Shown here: piece by piece, positions 28,371-36,202 of the stretch
How the letters are laid out: the number at the start of each line of letters is the position of its first letter
Position numbering within the stretch: the stretch's first letter is position 1
Assembly: GCA_905479835.1 (NCBI GenBank)
Contig: CAJQNZ010000041.1
Coordinates: 1-40,065, forward strand
DNA: 40,065 bases
Direction: 5' to 3'
Source: an uncultured Flavobacteriaceae bacterium
GTDB taxonomy: Bacteria; Bacteroidota; Bacteroidia; Flavobacteriales; Flavobacteriaceae
Notes under the pieces: generated by a model
Database searches by the model: none
What the model saw: the letters and a program-made list of their open reading frames with translations, nothing else
Told to the model about the DNA's origin: nothing
Program-made: the position numbers and the translations under genes

Positions 28371-28964
28371 CTATGAGGTTTTCTTTTTCGGATTGTAGAA
28401 TTTCATTCTATAATCTGGATTTGTTTTTCCTTTTGAGATATTATCGAGTTTTTTCTTGATTAATCTTTTCTTGAGGGAATTGATTTTATCAGTAAATAAA
28501 ATTCCTTCAATATGATCGTACTCGTGTTGGACAACTCTTGCTGCCAGTCCTGATATGACTTCAGAATGTTTTTTGAAATTTTCATCAAGAAACTCAATTG
28601 TGATGGTTTCATTTCTGAATACATCTTCTCTCACATCTGGAATGCTCAAGCAACCTTCATTAAAAGCCCATTCATTACCAGTTTCCTCAATAATCTTGGC
28701 ATTGATAAATGTTCTCTTAAAATTACTTAAAAACACTCTTTCTTCTTCTTCTAGTTCTTCATCATCTGCAAATGGAGTTGTATCTACTAAAAATATACGA
28801 ATCGCTTTTCCTATCTGAGGAGCTGCAAGACCTACACCATGAGCGTTTTCCATTGTTTGTTTCATATTTTCCAACAATTCATCTAGTTGAGGATATTCTT
28901 TATCAATATCAACAGCTACTTTTCTTAAAACTGGATCTCCGTAAGCAATAATTGGTAAAATCAT
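28371..28964 (-). CDS. def: peptide deformylase
   Basis: Removes the formyl group from the N-terminal methionine of new proteins. A metal enzyme of 197 residues with all three motifs: GVGLAAPQ (43-50), EGCLS (103-107, metal-binding Cys106) and HEYDH (147-151, catalytic Glu148 and metal-binding histidines). It is slightly longer than E. coli Def because of an acidic insert (FADDEELEEEERVFLSNFKR) between motifs I and II, which is common in Bacteroidota. A 114-base gap separates it from the DUF1919 gene. The imperfect -7 box TATTATTG at 28986-28993 suggests it can be transcribed on its own. Confidence 0.97.
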   Translation of the reverse strand: MILPIIAYGDPVLRKVAVDIDKEYPQLDELLENMKQTMENAHGVGLAAPQIGKAIRIFLVDTTPFADDEELEEEERVFLSNFKRTFINAKIIEETGNEWAFNEGCLSIPDVREDVFRNETITIEFLDENFKKHSEVISGLAARVVQHEYDHIEGILFTDKINSLKKRLIKKKLDNISKGKTNPDYRMKFYNPKKKTS

Positions 28965-28985
28965 TTTTTAAAATTTAATCGAGTG

Positions 28986-28993
28986 CAATAATA
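28986..28993 (-). promoter_or_regulatory. possible -7 box TATTATTG for def
   Basis: Seven of eight positions fit TAnnTTTG; it predicts a start near 28981 and a leader of about 17 bases. A short 7-bp hairpin (GATTTTA/TAAAATC) lies immediately upstream at 28995-29012. Confidence 0.35.
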
Positions 28994-29078
28994 CGATTTT
29001 AGATGTAAAATCTAATAATTTTGTATGAATAATGATACTATGAATTATTCGTATTTATGTGATTTTTTTTGATTTAAA

Positions 29079-29768
29079 TTAACTTTTATAAGTTGTTCTA
29101 TTTATAGTTTTATGAGCCAACCAATCAGTTACATTATAATATAGAAAAGAAATTTTAAAAAGTTTAATACCATTTGGTACAATAGTTTTATCATCTTTAT
29201 GATGTTCATTCATTCCGATATGAGCAGTATTCTCGAAAGTTTTTTTGTCTTTTAATGTAAAAGATACTTTGTTTTTAAAAGGTAGTTCATGGAATTTTTT
29301 AAACACTGCTTCATCTGCTTTCCAAGCATCACATATTTTAAAATAATAATTGTCTTTATTTGTTACTTCAAGCATTCTTTCAGTTCTTCGTTCCCATTTG
29401 GTTCCTGCATCTTTTTCTGTTTTATAATGAGTGAAATGCAATTCTACATCGTCCAGGAGGGCTAATGGATAATTTAGTTCTCGATACGCATACTTACTTT
29501 CAGTAATGAAATTTAATTTTTGACTCATGTAATAGTCAAAGTTTGATAAGAGTTTTAAATAGCAATCTGCATAAATACCAACTCCTGCAAACGGAGAATT
29601 ATAGGGTCTTTCGTACCATTGGTATACTGCTCCTCCCCAACAATTATCTGCAACAATAACAAATTCAGTATCCTTTAAAATTGCGTTTTCTTTTTTAAGA
29701 ATAGATTTCTTAAAATAAACTCTATGCTTACGTCTTATAAAGACATATAATTTTTTAAAAGGATTCAT
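29079..29768 (-). CDS. DUF1919 family protein (surface polysaccharide-associated)
   Basis: 229 residues, soluble, with a basic N-terminus (FKKLYVFIRRKHRVYFKK). The segment EFVIVADNCWGGAVYQWYER, with NCWGG at 42-46, followed by PYNSPFAGVGIYADCYLKLL, is the hallmark of DUF1919. Downstream KYAYRELNYPLALLDDVELHFTHYKTEKDAGTKWERR also fits. Members usually lie in capsule, exopolysaccharide or lipo-oligosaccharide clusters and are thought to modify glycans, but no activity is established to my knowledge. Here it sits alone between ruvX and def. Its ATG overlaps the ruvX stop (TAATG), so it is expressed with that housekeeping gene. Confidence 0.82.
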   Translation of the reverse strand: MNPFKKLYVFIRRKHRVYFKKSILKKENAILKDTEFVIVADNCWGGAVYQWYERPYNSPFAGVGIYADCYLKLLSNFDYYMSQKLNFITESKYAYRELNYPLALLDDVELHFTHYKTEKDAGTKWERRTERMLEVTNKDNYYFKICDAWKADEAVFKKFHELPFKNKVSFTLKDKKTFENTAHIGMNEHHKDDKTIVPNGIKLFKISFLYYNVTDWLAHKTINRTTYKS

Positions 29769-30181
29769 TATTTTTTTTGGTCTAAAAAAGTTTGTAAAAT
29801 TATTGTTGCGCTGATTTTATCAATTAACGCTTTATTCTGACGCTGCTTCTTTTTTAATCCTCCATCAATCATAGATTGAAATGCCATTTTTGAAGTAAAA
29901 CGTTCATCCACTCTTTTTATAGGGATTTTTGGAAAAGTTGAATTTAACTTTTCAATAAATTGTTTAATTAAAACTTCACTTTCACTAGCAGTGTTGTTCA
30001 TTTGTTTTGGTTCTCCTACAATAAACAATTCAACATTTTCATTAGTTAGATAATTACGTAAAAAAGAAAAGATGTTTTTAGTTTCAACAGTTTCGATTCC
30101 AGAAGCAATGATCTGTAATTCATCCGTCACGGCTATTCCTATTCTTTTATGTCCATAATCAAATGCTACTATTCTAGCCAT
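29768..30181 (-). CDS. ruvX: putative pre-16S rRNA nuclease / Holliday junction resolvase YqgF
   Basis: An RNase H-fold nuclease of 137 residues. RIVAFDYGHKRIGIAVTDEL provides the first catalytic aspartate (Asp8); IVGEPKQMNNTASESEV and the KRVDERFTSKMAFQSM motif carry the second acidic site; ALIDKISATIILQTFLDQ carries the third. E. coli YqgF processes the 5' end of 16S rRNA; a role in recombination has also been suggested. An in-frame TTG at 30202 would extend the protein by seven residues, but it lies inside the -7 box at 30200-30207, so the ATG at 30181 is used. DUF1919 overlaps its stop by one base. Confidence 0.93.
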   Translation of the reverse strand: MARIVAFDYGHKRIGIAVTDELQIIASGIETVETKNIFSFLRNYLTNENVELFIVGEPKQMNNTASESEVLIKQFIEKLNSTFPKIPIKRVDERFTSKMAFQSMIDGGLKKKQRQNKALIDKISATIILQTFLDQKK

Positions 30182-30199
30182 TACTACTTTAATTTCTTG

Positions 30200-30207
30200 C
30201 AAAAATA
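30200..30207 (-). promoter_or_regulatory. -7 box TATTTTTG for ruvX
   Basis: Minus-strand TATTTTTG, predicting a start near 30195 and a leader of about 14 bases. TTG at 30227-30225 lies 17 bases upstream, slightly short. Confidence 0.6.
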
Positions 30208-30266
30208 ATCATTTAATTCAATAACAAATAAATAGTGTTTATACCTTCTAATAAAGATGGTATATT

Positions 30267-30274
30267 TATCTTTG
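30267..30274 (+). promoter_or_regulatory. -7 box TATCTTTG for the dapD operon
   Basis: Exact TAnnTTTG match predicting a start near 30279, about 15 bases before the dapD ATG. It stands back to back with the ruvX promoter. Confidence 0.6.
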
Positions 30275-30293
30275 TCTTACTAAATAGAATAGA

Positions 30294-31109
30294 ATGAAAA
30301 ATTTACAAGAAATTATAGAAAAAGCTTGGGACAATAGGGAATTGTTAAAAGAGGATAAAACTCAAGAGGCTATAAGGCGTGTTGTGGATTTATTGGATGA
30401 AGGTGCACTGAGAGTTGCAGAACCATTAAAGGAAGATTGGCAGGTGAATGAATGGGTAAAAAAAGCAGTTGTATTGTATTTTCCAATTCAGAAAATGGAA
30501 ACTCTTGAAGTTGGAATTTTTGAATATCATGACAAGATTCCTTTAAAACGAAATTATGCAGAAAGAGGGATAAGAGTTGTCCCAAATGCGGTTGCAAGAC
30601 ACGGATCTTACATTTCATCAGGAACTATTTTAATGCCAAGTTATGTAAATATTGGCGCATATGTGGATGAAGGAACCATGGTTGATACATGGGCAACTGT
30701 AGGAAGTTGTGCTCAGATAGGTAAGAATGTTCATTTAAGTGGAGGAGTAGGAATAGGAGGTGTTTTAGAACCATTACAAGCTGCTCCAGTTATTATCGAG
30801 GATGGTGCATTTATTGGATCCAGATGTATCGTAGTAGAAGGAGTAAGAGTAGGAAAAGAAGCTGTTTTAGGGGCAAATGTCGTCTTGACTATGAGTACCA
30901 AAATCATTGATGTTACTGGTGATACTCCTATTGAAATGAAAGGTAGAGTTCCTGCAAGATCCGTTGTGATTCCTGGAAGTTATACAAAGAAATTTGCAGC
31001 AGGAGATTATAATGTGCCTTGTGCATTAATCATAGGAAAAAGGAAAGAAAGTACCAATAAAAAAACGTCATTAAATGATGCTCTTCGTGAATACAATGTA
31101 GCTGTCTAA
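30294..31109 (+). CDS. dapD: tetrahydrodipicolinate N-succinyltransferase DapD
   Basis: Transfers succinyl from succinyl-CoA to tetrahydrodipicolinate in the diaminopimelate/lysine pathway. The 271-residue length is normal. An N-terminal helical part (IIEKAWDNRELLKED) precedes the left-handed beta-helix of hexapeptide repeats: ARHGSYISSGTILMPSYVNIGAYVDEGTMVDTW, VGSCAQIGKNVHLSGGVGIGGVLEPLQ and EDGAFIGSRCIVVEGVRVG, given by key parts. The motif VIPGSYTKKF closes the domain. It presumably leads an operon of five genes with gaps of 5-26 bases. With dapA it shows that this organism uses the succinylase branch. Confidence 0.96.
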   Translation: MKNLQEIIEKAWDNRELLKEDKTQEAIRRVVDLLDEGALRVAEPLKEDWQVNEWVKKAVVLYFPIQKMETLEVGIFEYHDKIPLKRNYAERGIRVVPNAVARHGSYISSGTILMPSYVNIGAYVDEGTMVDTWATVGSCAQIGKNVHLSGGVGIGGVLEPLQAAPVIIEDGAFIGSRCIVVEGVRVGKEAVLGANVVLTMSTKIIDVTGDTPIEMKGRVPARSVVIPGSYTKKFAAGDYNVPCALIIGKRKESTNKKTSLNDALREYNVAV

Positions 31110-31135
31110 CTTGGGTAAATAGATTAGATATAAAT

Positions 31136-31885
31136 TTGAAAATCACTGCAATTATACCAACCTTTAACGAGGAAATTCATATTGAAGAAGCAATAAAATC
31201 TGTCAGTTTTGCAGATGAGATTATTGTAATAGATTCTTTCAGCACAGATACAACTGTAGAGCTTGTTAAAAAACATGATGTTAGATTAATTCAACGTGTT
31301 TTTGACGATTTTTCTTCTCAAAAAAATTATGCGATCCAACAAGCAAAATACGACTGGATTTATATATTAGATGCAGACGAAAGAGTAACTCCAGAATTAA
31401 GAACTGAAATATTGCAACAGGTAAAATTATCTGAAGATTTTGTTGGATTTTATGTCTATAGAACCTTTTATTTTTTTAATAAAAGAATTCGATTTGGAGG
31501 ATGGCAAAGAGATAAAGTAGTTCGTTTATTTTTAAAAGAATATTGTCAATATAATGGTAATCCTGTACATGAAATAATAGAAACTGAAGGAAAATTAGGT
31601 TTTTTAAATCATAAATTGGAACATTTTTCTTATCGTGGATTTGATCATTATATTTCTAAATTGAATACGTATTCAGGTTTGCAAGCCCAACAATTATATT
31701 TACAAAGTAAAAAAGTAACTCCGTATCATTTATCTATAAAACCCCCTGTTCGCTTTTTTATTCATTACATAATAAGATTAGGATTTTTAGATGGGTATTC
31801 TGGATTTATCTTGGCTAAGGCACAGGCTTATGGTGTGTATAAACGATATGTGAAGTTGAAGGTTTTAAACAATTCTTCAAATTAA
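31136..31885 (+). CDS. glycosyltransferase family 2 (WaaE/KdtX-like)
   Basis: 249 residues. KITAIIPTFNEEIHIEEAI, DEIIVIDSFSTDTTVEL, NYAIQQAKYDWIYILDADER (with the DXD-type DADE at about 78-81) and RFGGWQRDKVVRLF are the landmarks of the beta-1,4-glucosyltransferase-like subgroup that extends lipopolysaccharide cores. The C-terminal RFFIHYIIRLGFLDGYSGFILAKAQAYGVYKRY is also shared by that subgroup. No membrane anchor is evident. It must start at the TTG at 31136, because the first beta strand begins two residues later. It lies 26 bases after dapD. Confidence 0.87.
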   Translation: MKITAIIPTFNEEIHIEEAIKSVSFADEIIVIDSFSTDTTVELVKKHDVRLIQRVFDDFSSQKNYAIQQAKYDWIYILDADERVTPELRTEILQQVKLSEDFVGFYVYRTFYFFNKRIRFGGWQRDKVVRLFLKEYCQYNGNPVHEIIETEGKLGFLNHKLEHFSYRGFDHYISKLNTYSGLQAQQLYLQSKKVTPYHLSIKPPVRFFIHYIIRLGFLDGYSGFILAKAQAYGVYKRYVKLKVLNNSSN

Positions 31886-31895
31886 TTTTTAAATA

Positions 31896-32453
31896 ATGAT
31901 TCAGGAAATTAATAAAGCATTGGTTGTTCTTAATAAAGGAAATACAATTTTATATCCTACTGATACAGTATGGGGAATAGGTTGTGATGCGACTAATTTT
32001 GATGCAGTTTCTAAAATATATCACATAAAAAATAGAGAAGAAAGTAAGAGTCTCATCATTCTTGTAAGTTCGATTCATATGTTGAAAAAGTATGTTTCCG
32101 TTCCAAAAAAAGCGCTTGCTTTTTTAAAATCTGTAACCAAACCAACAACAGTTATTTACTATAATCCAAAAGGAATTGCTGGGAATGTTATCGCAACTGA
32201 TACTTCAGTAGCGATAAGAATAGTACAAGATAATTTTTGCAGAAAATTAATAAAAAGATTTAAAAAACCAATAGTTTCTACTTCTTCTAATGTAAGTGGA
32301 GAACCTACACCAAAAAGTTTTATTGAAATTCAAAAACCAATTTTGGATAGCGTAGACTATGTTGTAAATTTGAATCGTGAAAAAGTGAATAAAGAACCAT
32401 CATCAATAATTAAAATTGAAAGAGATGGAAGTATTCAGATTATACGAAATTAA
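31896..32453 (+). CDS. tsaC: L-threonylcarbamoyladenylate synthase (TsaC/Sua5 family)
   Basis: Makes threonylcarbamoyl-AMP, the intermediate for the t6A modification at position 37 of ANN-decoding tRNAs. A single YrdC domain of 185 residues: ILYPTDTVWGIGCDATNFD, then KIYHIKNREESKSLIILV, AIRIVQD, and the nucleotide-binding STSSNVSGEPTP. The usual Pro in the KxR...P segment is replaced by Ser, as I recall in other flavobacteria. It lacks the extra C-terminal domain of Sua5 proteins. It starts 10 bases after the glycosyltransferase and is followed within 18 bases by the CCA-adding enzyme, pairing two tRNA-maturation genes. Confidence 0.9.
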   Translation: MIQEINKALVVLNKGNTILYPTDTVWGIGCDATNFDAVSKIYHIKNREESKSLIILVSSIHMLKKYVSVPKKALAFLKSVTKPTTVIYYNPKGIAGNVIATDTSVAIRIVQDNFCRKLIKRFKKPIVSTSSNVSGEPTPKSFIEIQKPILDSVDYVVNLNREKVNKEPSSIIKIERDGSIQIIRN

Positions 32454-32471
32454 AAGTATCAATTGATTTTA

Positions 32472-33884
32472 ATGAATTATAGTAAAGCAGTAAGTAATCC
32501 AATTTTTGAAATTATCTCACAAGCATCCGAAGAGTTGAATATATCTTCTTATGTCATTGGCGGTTATGTGAGGGATTTTATTTTAGGGCGTGGAACAGCG
32601 AAGGATATTGATATTGTAGCAATAGGAAGTGGAATAGAATTAGCTCAAAAAGTTGCCCAATTATTACCGCATCAACCTAATGTTCAGGTGTTTAAAACCT
32701 ATGGAACAGCAATGTTACGGTATGAAGATATTGAAGTAGAATTTGTAGGAGCAAGAAAAGAATCCTATTCTACTGATAGTCGTAATCCAACAGTTGAAAA
32801 TGGAACGCTAGAAGATGACCAAAACCGAAGAGATTTCACTATTAATGCACTTGCAATCAGTCTTAATAAAAATAGTTGGGGAGAATTATTGGACCCATTC
32901 AATGGATTGTCTGATATTGAACATAAAATAATTCGTACACCTTTAGATCCAGCAATAACCTACTCTGATGATCCATTGCGTATGATGCGAGCAATTCGAT
33001 TTGCAACACAACTTGGATTTAAGATAGAATCAAAATCATTGAATGCTATTGCTGAAAATTCAGGACGACTAAAAATAATTACCATTGAAAGAATTATAGA
33101 TGAATTGCATAAAATTATAGCTACTCCTAAGTCTTCAATTGGTTTTATATTATTGCACAATGCAAATTTGCTTCATCAATTTCTTCCAGAATTGACAGCT
33201 CTTCAAGGTGTTGAAGAAGTAGAAGGTCAACGACATAAAGATAATTTTTACCACACGCTTGAAGTAGTTGATAATATTTCCCAGAACACAGATGATTTAT
33301 GGCTGAGATGGGCTGCATTGCTTCATGATATTGGAAAAGCACCGACCAAAAAGTTTCATAAAAAAATTGGATGGACATTTCATGGACACGAATTTGTAGG
33401 TTCAAAAATGGTTTACAAGTTATTCAGACGATTGAAAATGCCGTTGAATGATAAGATGAAATTTGTTCAGAAAATGGTCTTATTAAGTTCACGTCCTATC
33501 GTATTGGCAACAGAAGTAACAGATTCTGCAGTGAGAAGATTGGTATTTGATGCAGGAGATGATATAGATAGTTTGATGACCTTATGTGAAGCAGATATCA
33601 CGACCAAAAATCCAAGAAAGTTTAAAAAGTATCATCAGAATTTCGATTTAGTTCGTTCAAAAATTAAAGAGGTAGAAGAGCGTGATCACGTTCGTAATTT
33701 TCAACCTCCTATTTCTGGCGAATTAATTATGAAAACTTTTAATTTAAAGCCTTGTAGAGAAATAGGTCAGATAAAAGATGCTATAAAAGAAGCAATTCTT
33801 GATGGAGTGATTGCCAATGATTATGATGAAGCATATCAATTTATGATTGTAAGAGCAGAGAAATTAGGATTAAAAAAGGTGTAG
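32472..33884 (+). CDS. CCA-adding tRNA nucleotidyltransferase with HD domain
   Basis: Adds or repairs the 3' CCA of tRNAs. Of 470 residues, the N-terminal class II nucleotidyltransferase head carries VIGGYVRDFILGRGTAKDIDIVAIG, with Gly30-Gly31 and the metal-binding Asp45/Asp47, followed by the flexible EDDQNRRDFTINAL and SDDPLRMMRAIRFA motifs that read the template. The C-terminal part has an HD domain (RHKDNFYHTLEVVDNI and LRWAALLHDIGK), often with phosphatase activity. The track of in-frame codons goes back to a TTG at 32463; the ATG at 32472 is preferred. NTF2-like gene follows after five bases. Confidence 0.93.
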   Translation: MNYSKAVSNPIFEIISQASEELNISSYVIGGYVRDFILGRGTAKDIDIVAIGSGIELAQKVAQLLPHQPNVQVFKTYGTAMLRYEDIEVEFVGARKESYSTDSRNPTVENGTLEDDQNRRDFTINALAISLNKNSWGELLDPFNGLSDIEHKIIRTPLDPAITYSDDPLRMMRAIRFATQLGFKIESKSLNAIAENSGRLKIITIERIIDELHKIIATPKSSIGFILLHNANLLHQFLPELTALQGVEEVEGQRHKDNFYHTLEVVDNISQNTDDLWLRWAALLHDIGKAPTKKFHKKIGWTFHGHEFVGSKMVYKLFRRLKMPLNDKMKFVQKMVLLSSRPIVLATEVTDSAVRRLVFDAGDDIDSLMTLCEADITTKNPRKFKKYHQNFDLVRSKIKEVEERDHVRNFQPPISGELIMKTFNLKPCREIGQIKDAIKEAILDGVIANDYDEAYQFMIVRAEKLGLKKV

Positions 33885-33889
33885 GAAGC

Positions 33890-34285
33890 ATGAAAGCAAA
33901 TGTAGAAAAATGGCATGAAATCATTATTTCAAGAGATCTCGAGAAATTAAATGATATTTTATCAGAAGATGTGGTTTTTTACTCTCCTGTCGTTCATACA
34001 CCACAAGTGGGGAAAAAAGTAACACTGCTCTATTTATCTGCTGCATTGCATGTACTTACTAATGATACATTTACTTATGTTAAAAAGGTAATTGAAGGTA
34101 ATGAAACGATCTTAGAATTTGAAGTAGAAATAGACGAAATTCTTGTGAATGGAGTTGATATTATTACTTGGAATGACGATGGTAAAATAATTGCATTTAA
34201 AGTAATGATAAGACCTTTAAAAGGGATTCAATTAATTCATCAAAAAATGGGGGAATTGTTATTGAAATTTCAGCGAAAGAAATAA
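33890..34285 (+). CDS. NTF2/SnoaL-like small protein
   Basis: 131 residues. VEKWHEIIISRDLEKLNDILSEDVVFYSPVV, YLSAALHVL, ETILEFEVEIDEILVNGVDII and FKVMIRPLKGIQLIHQKMGELL follow the alpha-beta cone of the NTF2/SnoaL superfamily (helix-helix-strand, then an antiparallel sheet). These domains bind small molecules or catalyse isomerisation and hydrolysis. No specific catalytic residue set can be assigned. It is the last gene of the dapD operon and ends two bases from the stop codon of the convergent ABC transporter gene, so no terminator separates them. Confidence 0.78.
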   Translation: MKANVEKWHEIIISRDLEKLNDILSEDVVFYSPVVHTPQVGKKVTLLYLSAALHVLTNDTFTYVKKVIEGNETILEFEVEIDEILVNGVDIITWNDDGKIIAFKVMIRPLKGIQLIHQKMGELLLKFQRKK

Positions 34286-34287
34286 TG

Positions 34288-36114
34288 TTATAACGATTGC
34301 ATATTTACCAACTTGTAATAGTCTCCCTTCTTACTCAATAACTCATCGTGTTTTCCTTGTTCTATAATCTCCCCTTTTCTTAATACTAATATTAAATCAG
34401 CATTTTGAATCGTAGACAATCGATGTGCAATAACAAGTGATGTACGATTCTTCATCATTTTTTCTAGTGCAGTCTGAACCAATTGTTCGCTTTCTGTATC
34501 CAATGCCGAAGTTGCTTCATCCAATATCATAATTGGAGGATTTTTTAGCACAGCACGTGCAATTGACAAGCGTTGTTTTTGTCCGCCAGAAAGAGAGTTC
34601 CCACTATCACCAATATTTGTTTCATATTGTTGCGGTAAATCTTTGATAAATTCATGGGCATTTGCAATTTTAGAAGCTTCAAGAATCGCTGCATCTTCAG
34701 GGTTTTCAACTCCCAAAGCAATATTGTTTTTAACAGAATCATTAAATAAAATAGAATCTTGAGTTACGATGCCCATTAAATCACGAAGTGATTTTTTGGT
34801 CATATCTTTAATGTCTATTCCATCAATTTTAATAGATCCTTTAGTAACATCATAGAATCTAGTAATAAGATTGGCGATAGTAGATTTACCACTTCCAGAT
34901 TGACCTACCAATGCAATAGATTGACCCTTGTGAATTGTTAATGAAAAGTTTTTTAAGACGAAGTCATCCTTATATTTAAATGAGATATCATCAAATACGA
35001 TTTCCTTATCAAATGTTTTTTTAATAATAGCATCTGGATTGTCTACTATTGTATTTTTAGTTTCTAAAACAGATAGAATTCGTTCAGCAGATGCATCACC
35101 TCGTTGAATATTGGAATAAGCAGTTGCAATGGCTTTGGCAGGATTTAAAACCAAATAAAATAATCCGATATAACCGAAAAATTCTTGAGGTTTCATTTCA
35201 CTGTTATCTCCTAATACTAATCTTCCTCCAAAATATAAAATAGCAATAATTGTAGTTGTTCCTAAAAACTCACTCATTGGAGATGCCATCGTCTTTCTGT
35301 GTAAAACACTCGTCATTAAATTTCTATATTTCTTAGTTGAATCTTTAAATTTAGATTCAATTCTATCTTCAGCATTAAAACCTTTGATAACTCTCAATCC
35401 TGTTAATGTTTCCTCGATAAATGATAAAAAATTACCGTTTTCTTTTTGTGCCAATGTTGAATTGGCTTTTAATTTTTTACCAATAGAGGAAATAATAAAG
35501 CCAGAAATAGGCAATAAAATAAAAACAAAAAATGTGAGTTGTGCACTTATGGCAAACATCGAAACAAGGGTGAGAATTATTGTTAAAGGTTCTCTTACAA
35601 TGGTTTCAAGCGATGTTAAAAAAGAAGTTTCAATTTCTTGAACATCTGATGTCATTCTAGCGATTGTATCTCCTTTTTTCTTTTCAGAAAAATAGGAAAT
35701 AGGCAATTCTATAATTTTATGATACAGACTATCACGTATATCTTTGACAACACCGTTACGTAAAAAGGCTAATACATAAGAGGCTAGATATCTAAATAGG
35801 TTTTTAAAGAAAAACAAACTAAAAGATAATATGCAAATAAATAATAAGGCTTGTTCAACACCTCCATTTTCCATCATTTCAGTTACACGATAATTCAGCG
35901 AACCTTGAACATAATCATATAAATTCCTGATTCCATTATACACAGGTTCTTTAGTAACTTTTTCTTCTTTACCAAATAATATTCCAAGTACAGGAATAAA
36001 TGCTAAAACAGATAAAACATTAAAAATTGCATATAGAATATTGAACAATACATTTAACCAAGCGAATCTTTGGTATAGTTTTGCATATTTTAATATTTTT
36101 CTAAAGTGATTCAA
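34288..36114 (-). CDS. ABC exporter, fused permease and ATPase (MsbA-like)
   Basis: 608 residues. The N-terminal membrane domain has about six helices (FAWLNVLFNILYAIFNVLSVLAFIPVLGILF; LLFICILSFSLFFFKNLFRYLAS; LTIILTLVSMFAISAQLTFFVFILL). The C-terminal ATPase shows Walker A GQSGSGKST, Q-loop VTQDSILFNDSV, signature LSGGQKQR, Walker B IMILDEATSALD and the switch histidine in VIAHRL. Such half-transporters work as homodimers and flip lipids or export hydrophobic compounds; the MsbA-like lipid A flippase role is likely but not proven. It is the last gene of the DUF4199-to-ABC cluster and is separated from the hexomutase gene by 88 bases holding a palindromic repeat. Confidence 0.93.
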   Translation of the reverse strand: MNHFRKILKYAKLYQRFAWLNVLFNILYAIFNVLSVLAFIPVLGILFGKEEKVTKEPVYNGIRNLYDYVQGSLNYRVTEMMENGGVEQALLFICILSFSLFFFKNLFRYLASYVLAFLRNGVVKDIRDSLYHKIIELPISYFSEKKKGDTIARMTSDVQEIETSFLTSLETIVREPLTIILTLVSMFAISAQLTFFVFILLPISGFIISSIGKKLKANSTLAQKENGNFLSFIEETLTGLRVIKGFNAEDRIESKFKDSTKKYRNLMTSVLHRKTMASPMSEFLGTTTIIAILYFGGRLVLGDNSEMKPQEFFGYIGLFYLVLNPAKAIATAYSNIQRGDASAERILSVLETKNTIVDNPDAIIKKTFDKEIVFDDISFKYKDDFVLKNFSLTIHKGQSIALVGQSGSGKSTIANLITRFYDVTKGSIKIDGIDIKDMTKKSLRDLMGIVTQDSILFNDSVKNNIALGVENPEDAAILEASKIANAHEFIKDLPQQYETNIGDSGNSLSGGQKQRLSIARAVLKNPPIMILDEATSALDTESEQLVQTALEKMMKNRTSLVIAHRLSTIQNADLILVLRKGEIIEQGKHDELLSKKGDYYKLVNMQSL

Positions 36115-36140
36115 TATAAATTATTTTAATTTTTTCAATG

Positions 36141-36197
36141 TCAGTTCGAGCGCAGTCGAGAACTATTTAAAAAACCTCTCGACTGCGCTCGAGGAGA
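36141..36197. repeat. intact palindromic dispersed repeat, 16-bp perfect arms
   Basis: TCGAGCGCAGTCGAGA (36146-36161) is exactly complementary to TCTCGACTGCGCTCGA (36177-36192), with a 15-base AT-rich loop. It is GC-rich against an AT-rich background and lacks a T-run on either side. The same 'CTCGACTGCGCTCGA' arms occur between genes in many flavobacterial genomes, as REP-like elements. Confidence 0.8.
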
Positions 36198-36202
36198 CAA
36201 AT

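Noticed and set aside
28555-28818. Plus-strand frame with nine consecutive serines opposite def
   Set aside because: It is the complement of the acidic Glu-rich insert in peptide deformylase; the deformylase motifs settle the coding strand.
31131-31138. TAAATTTG box as a promoter for the glycosyltransferase at 31136
   Set aside because: It overlaps the TTG start codon and would place transcription inside the gene, losing the essential first strand; cotranscription with dapD is simpler.
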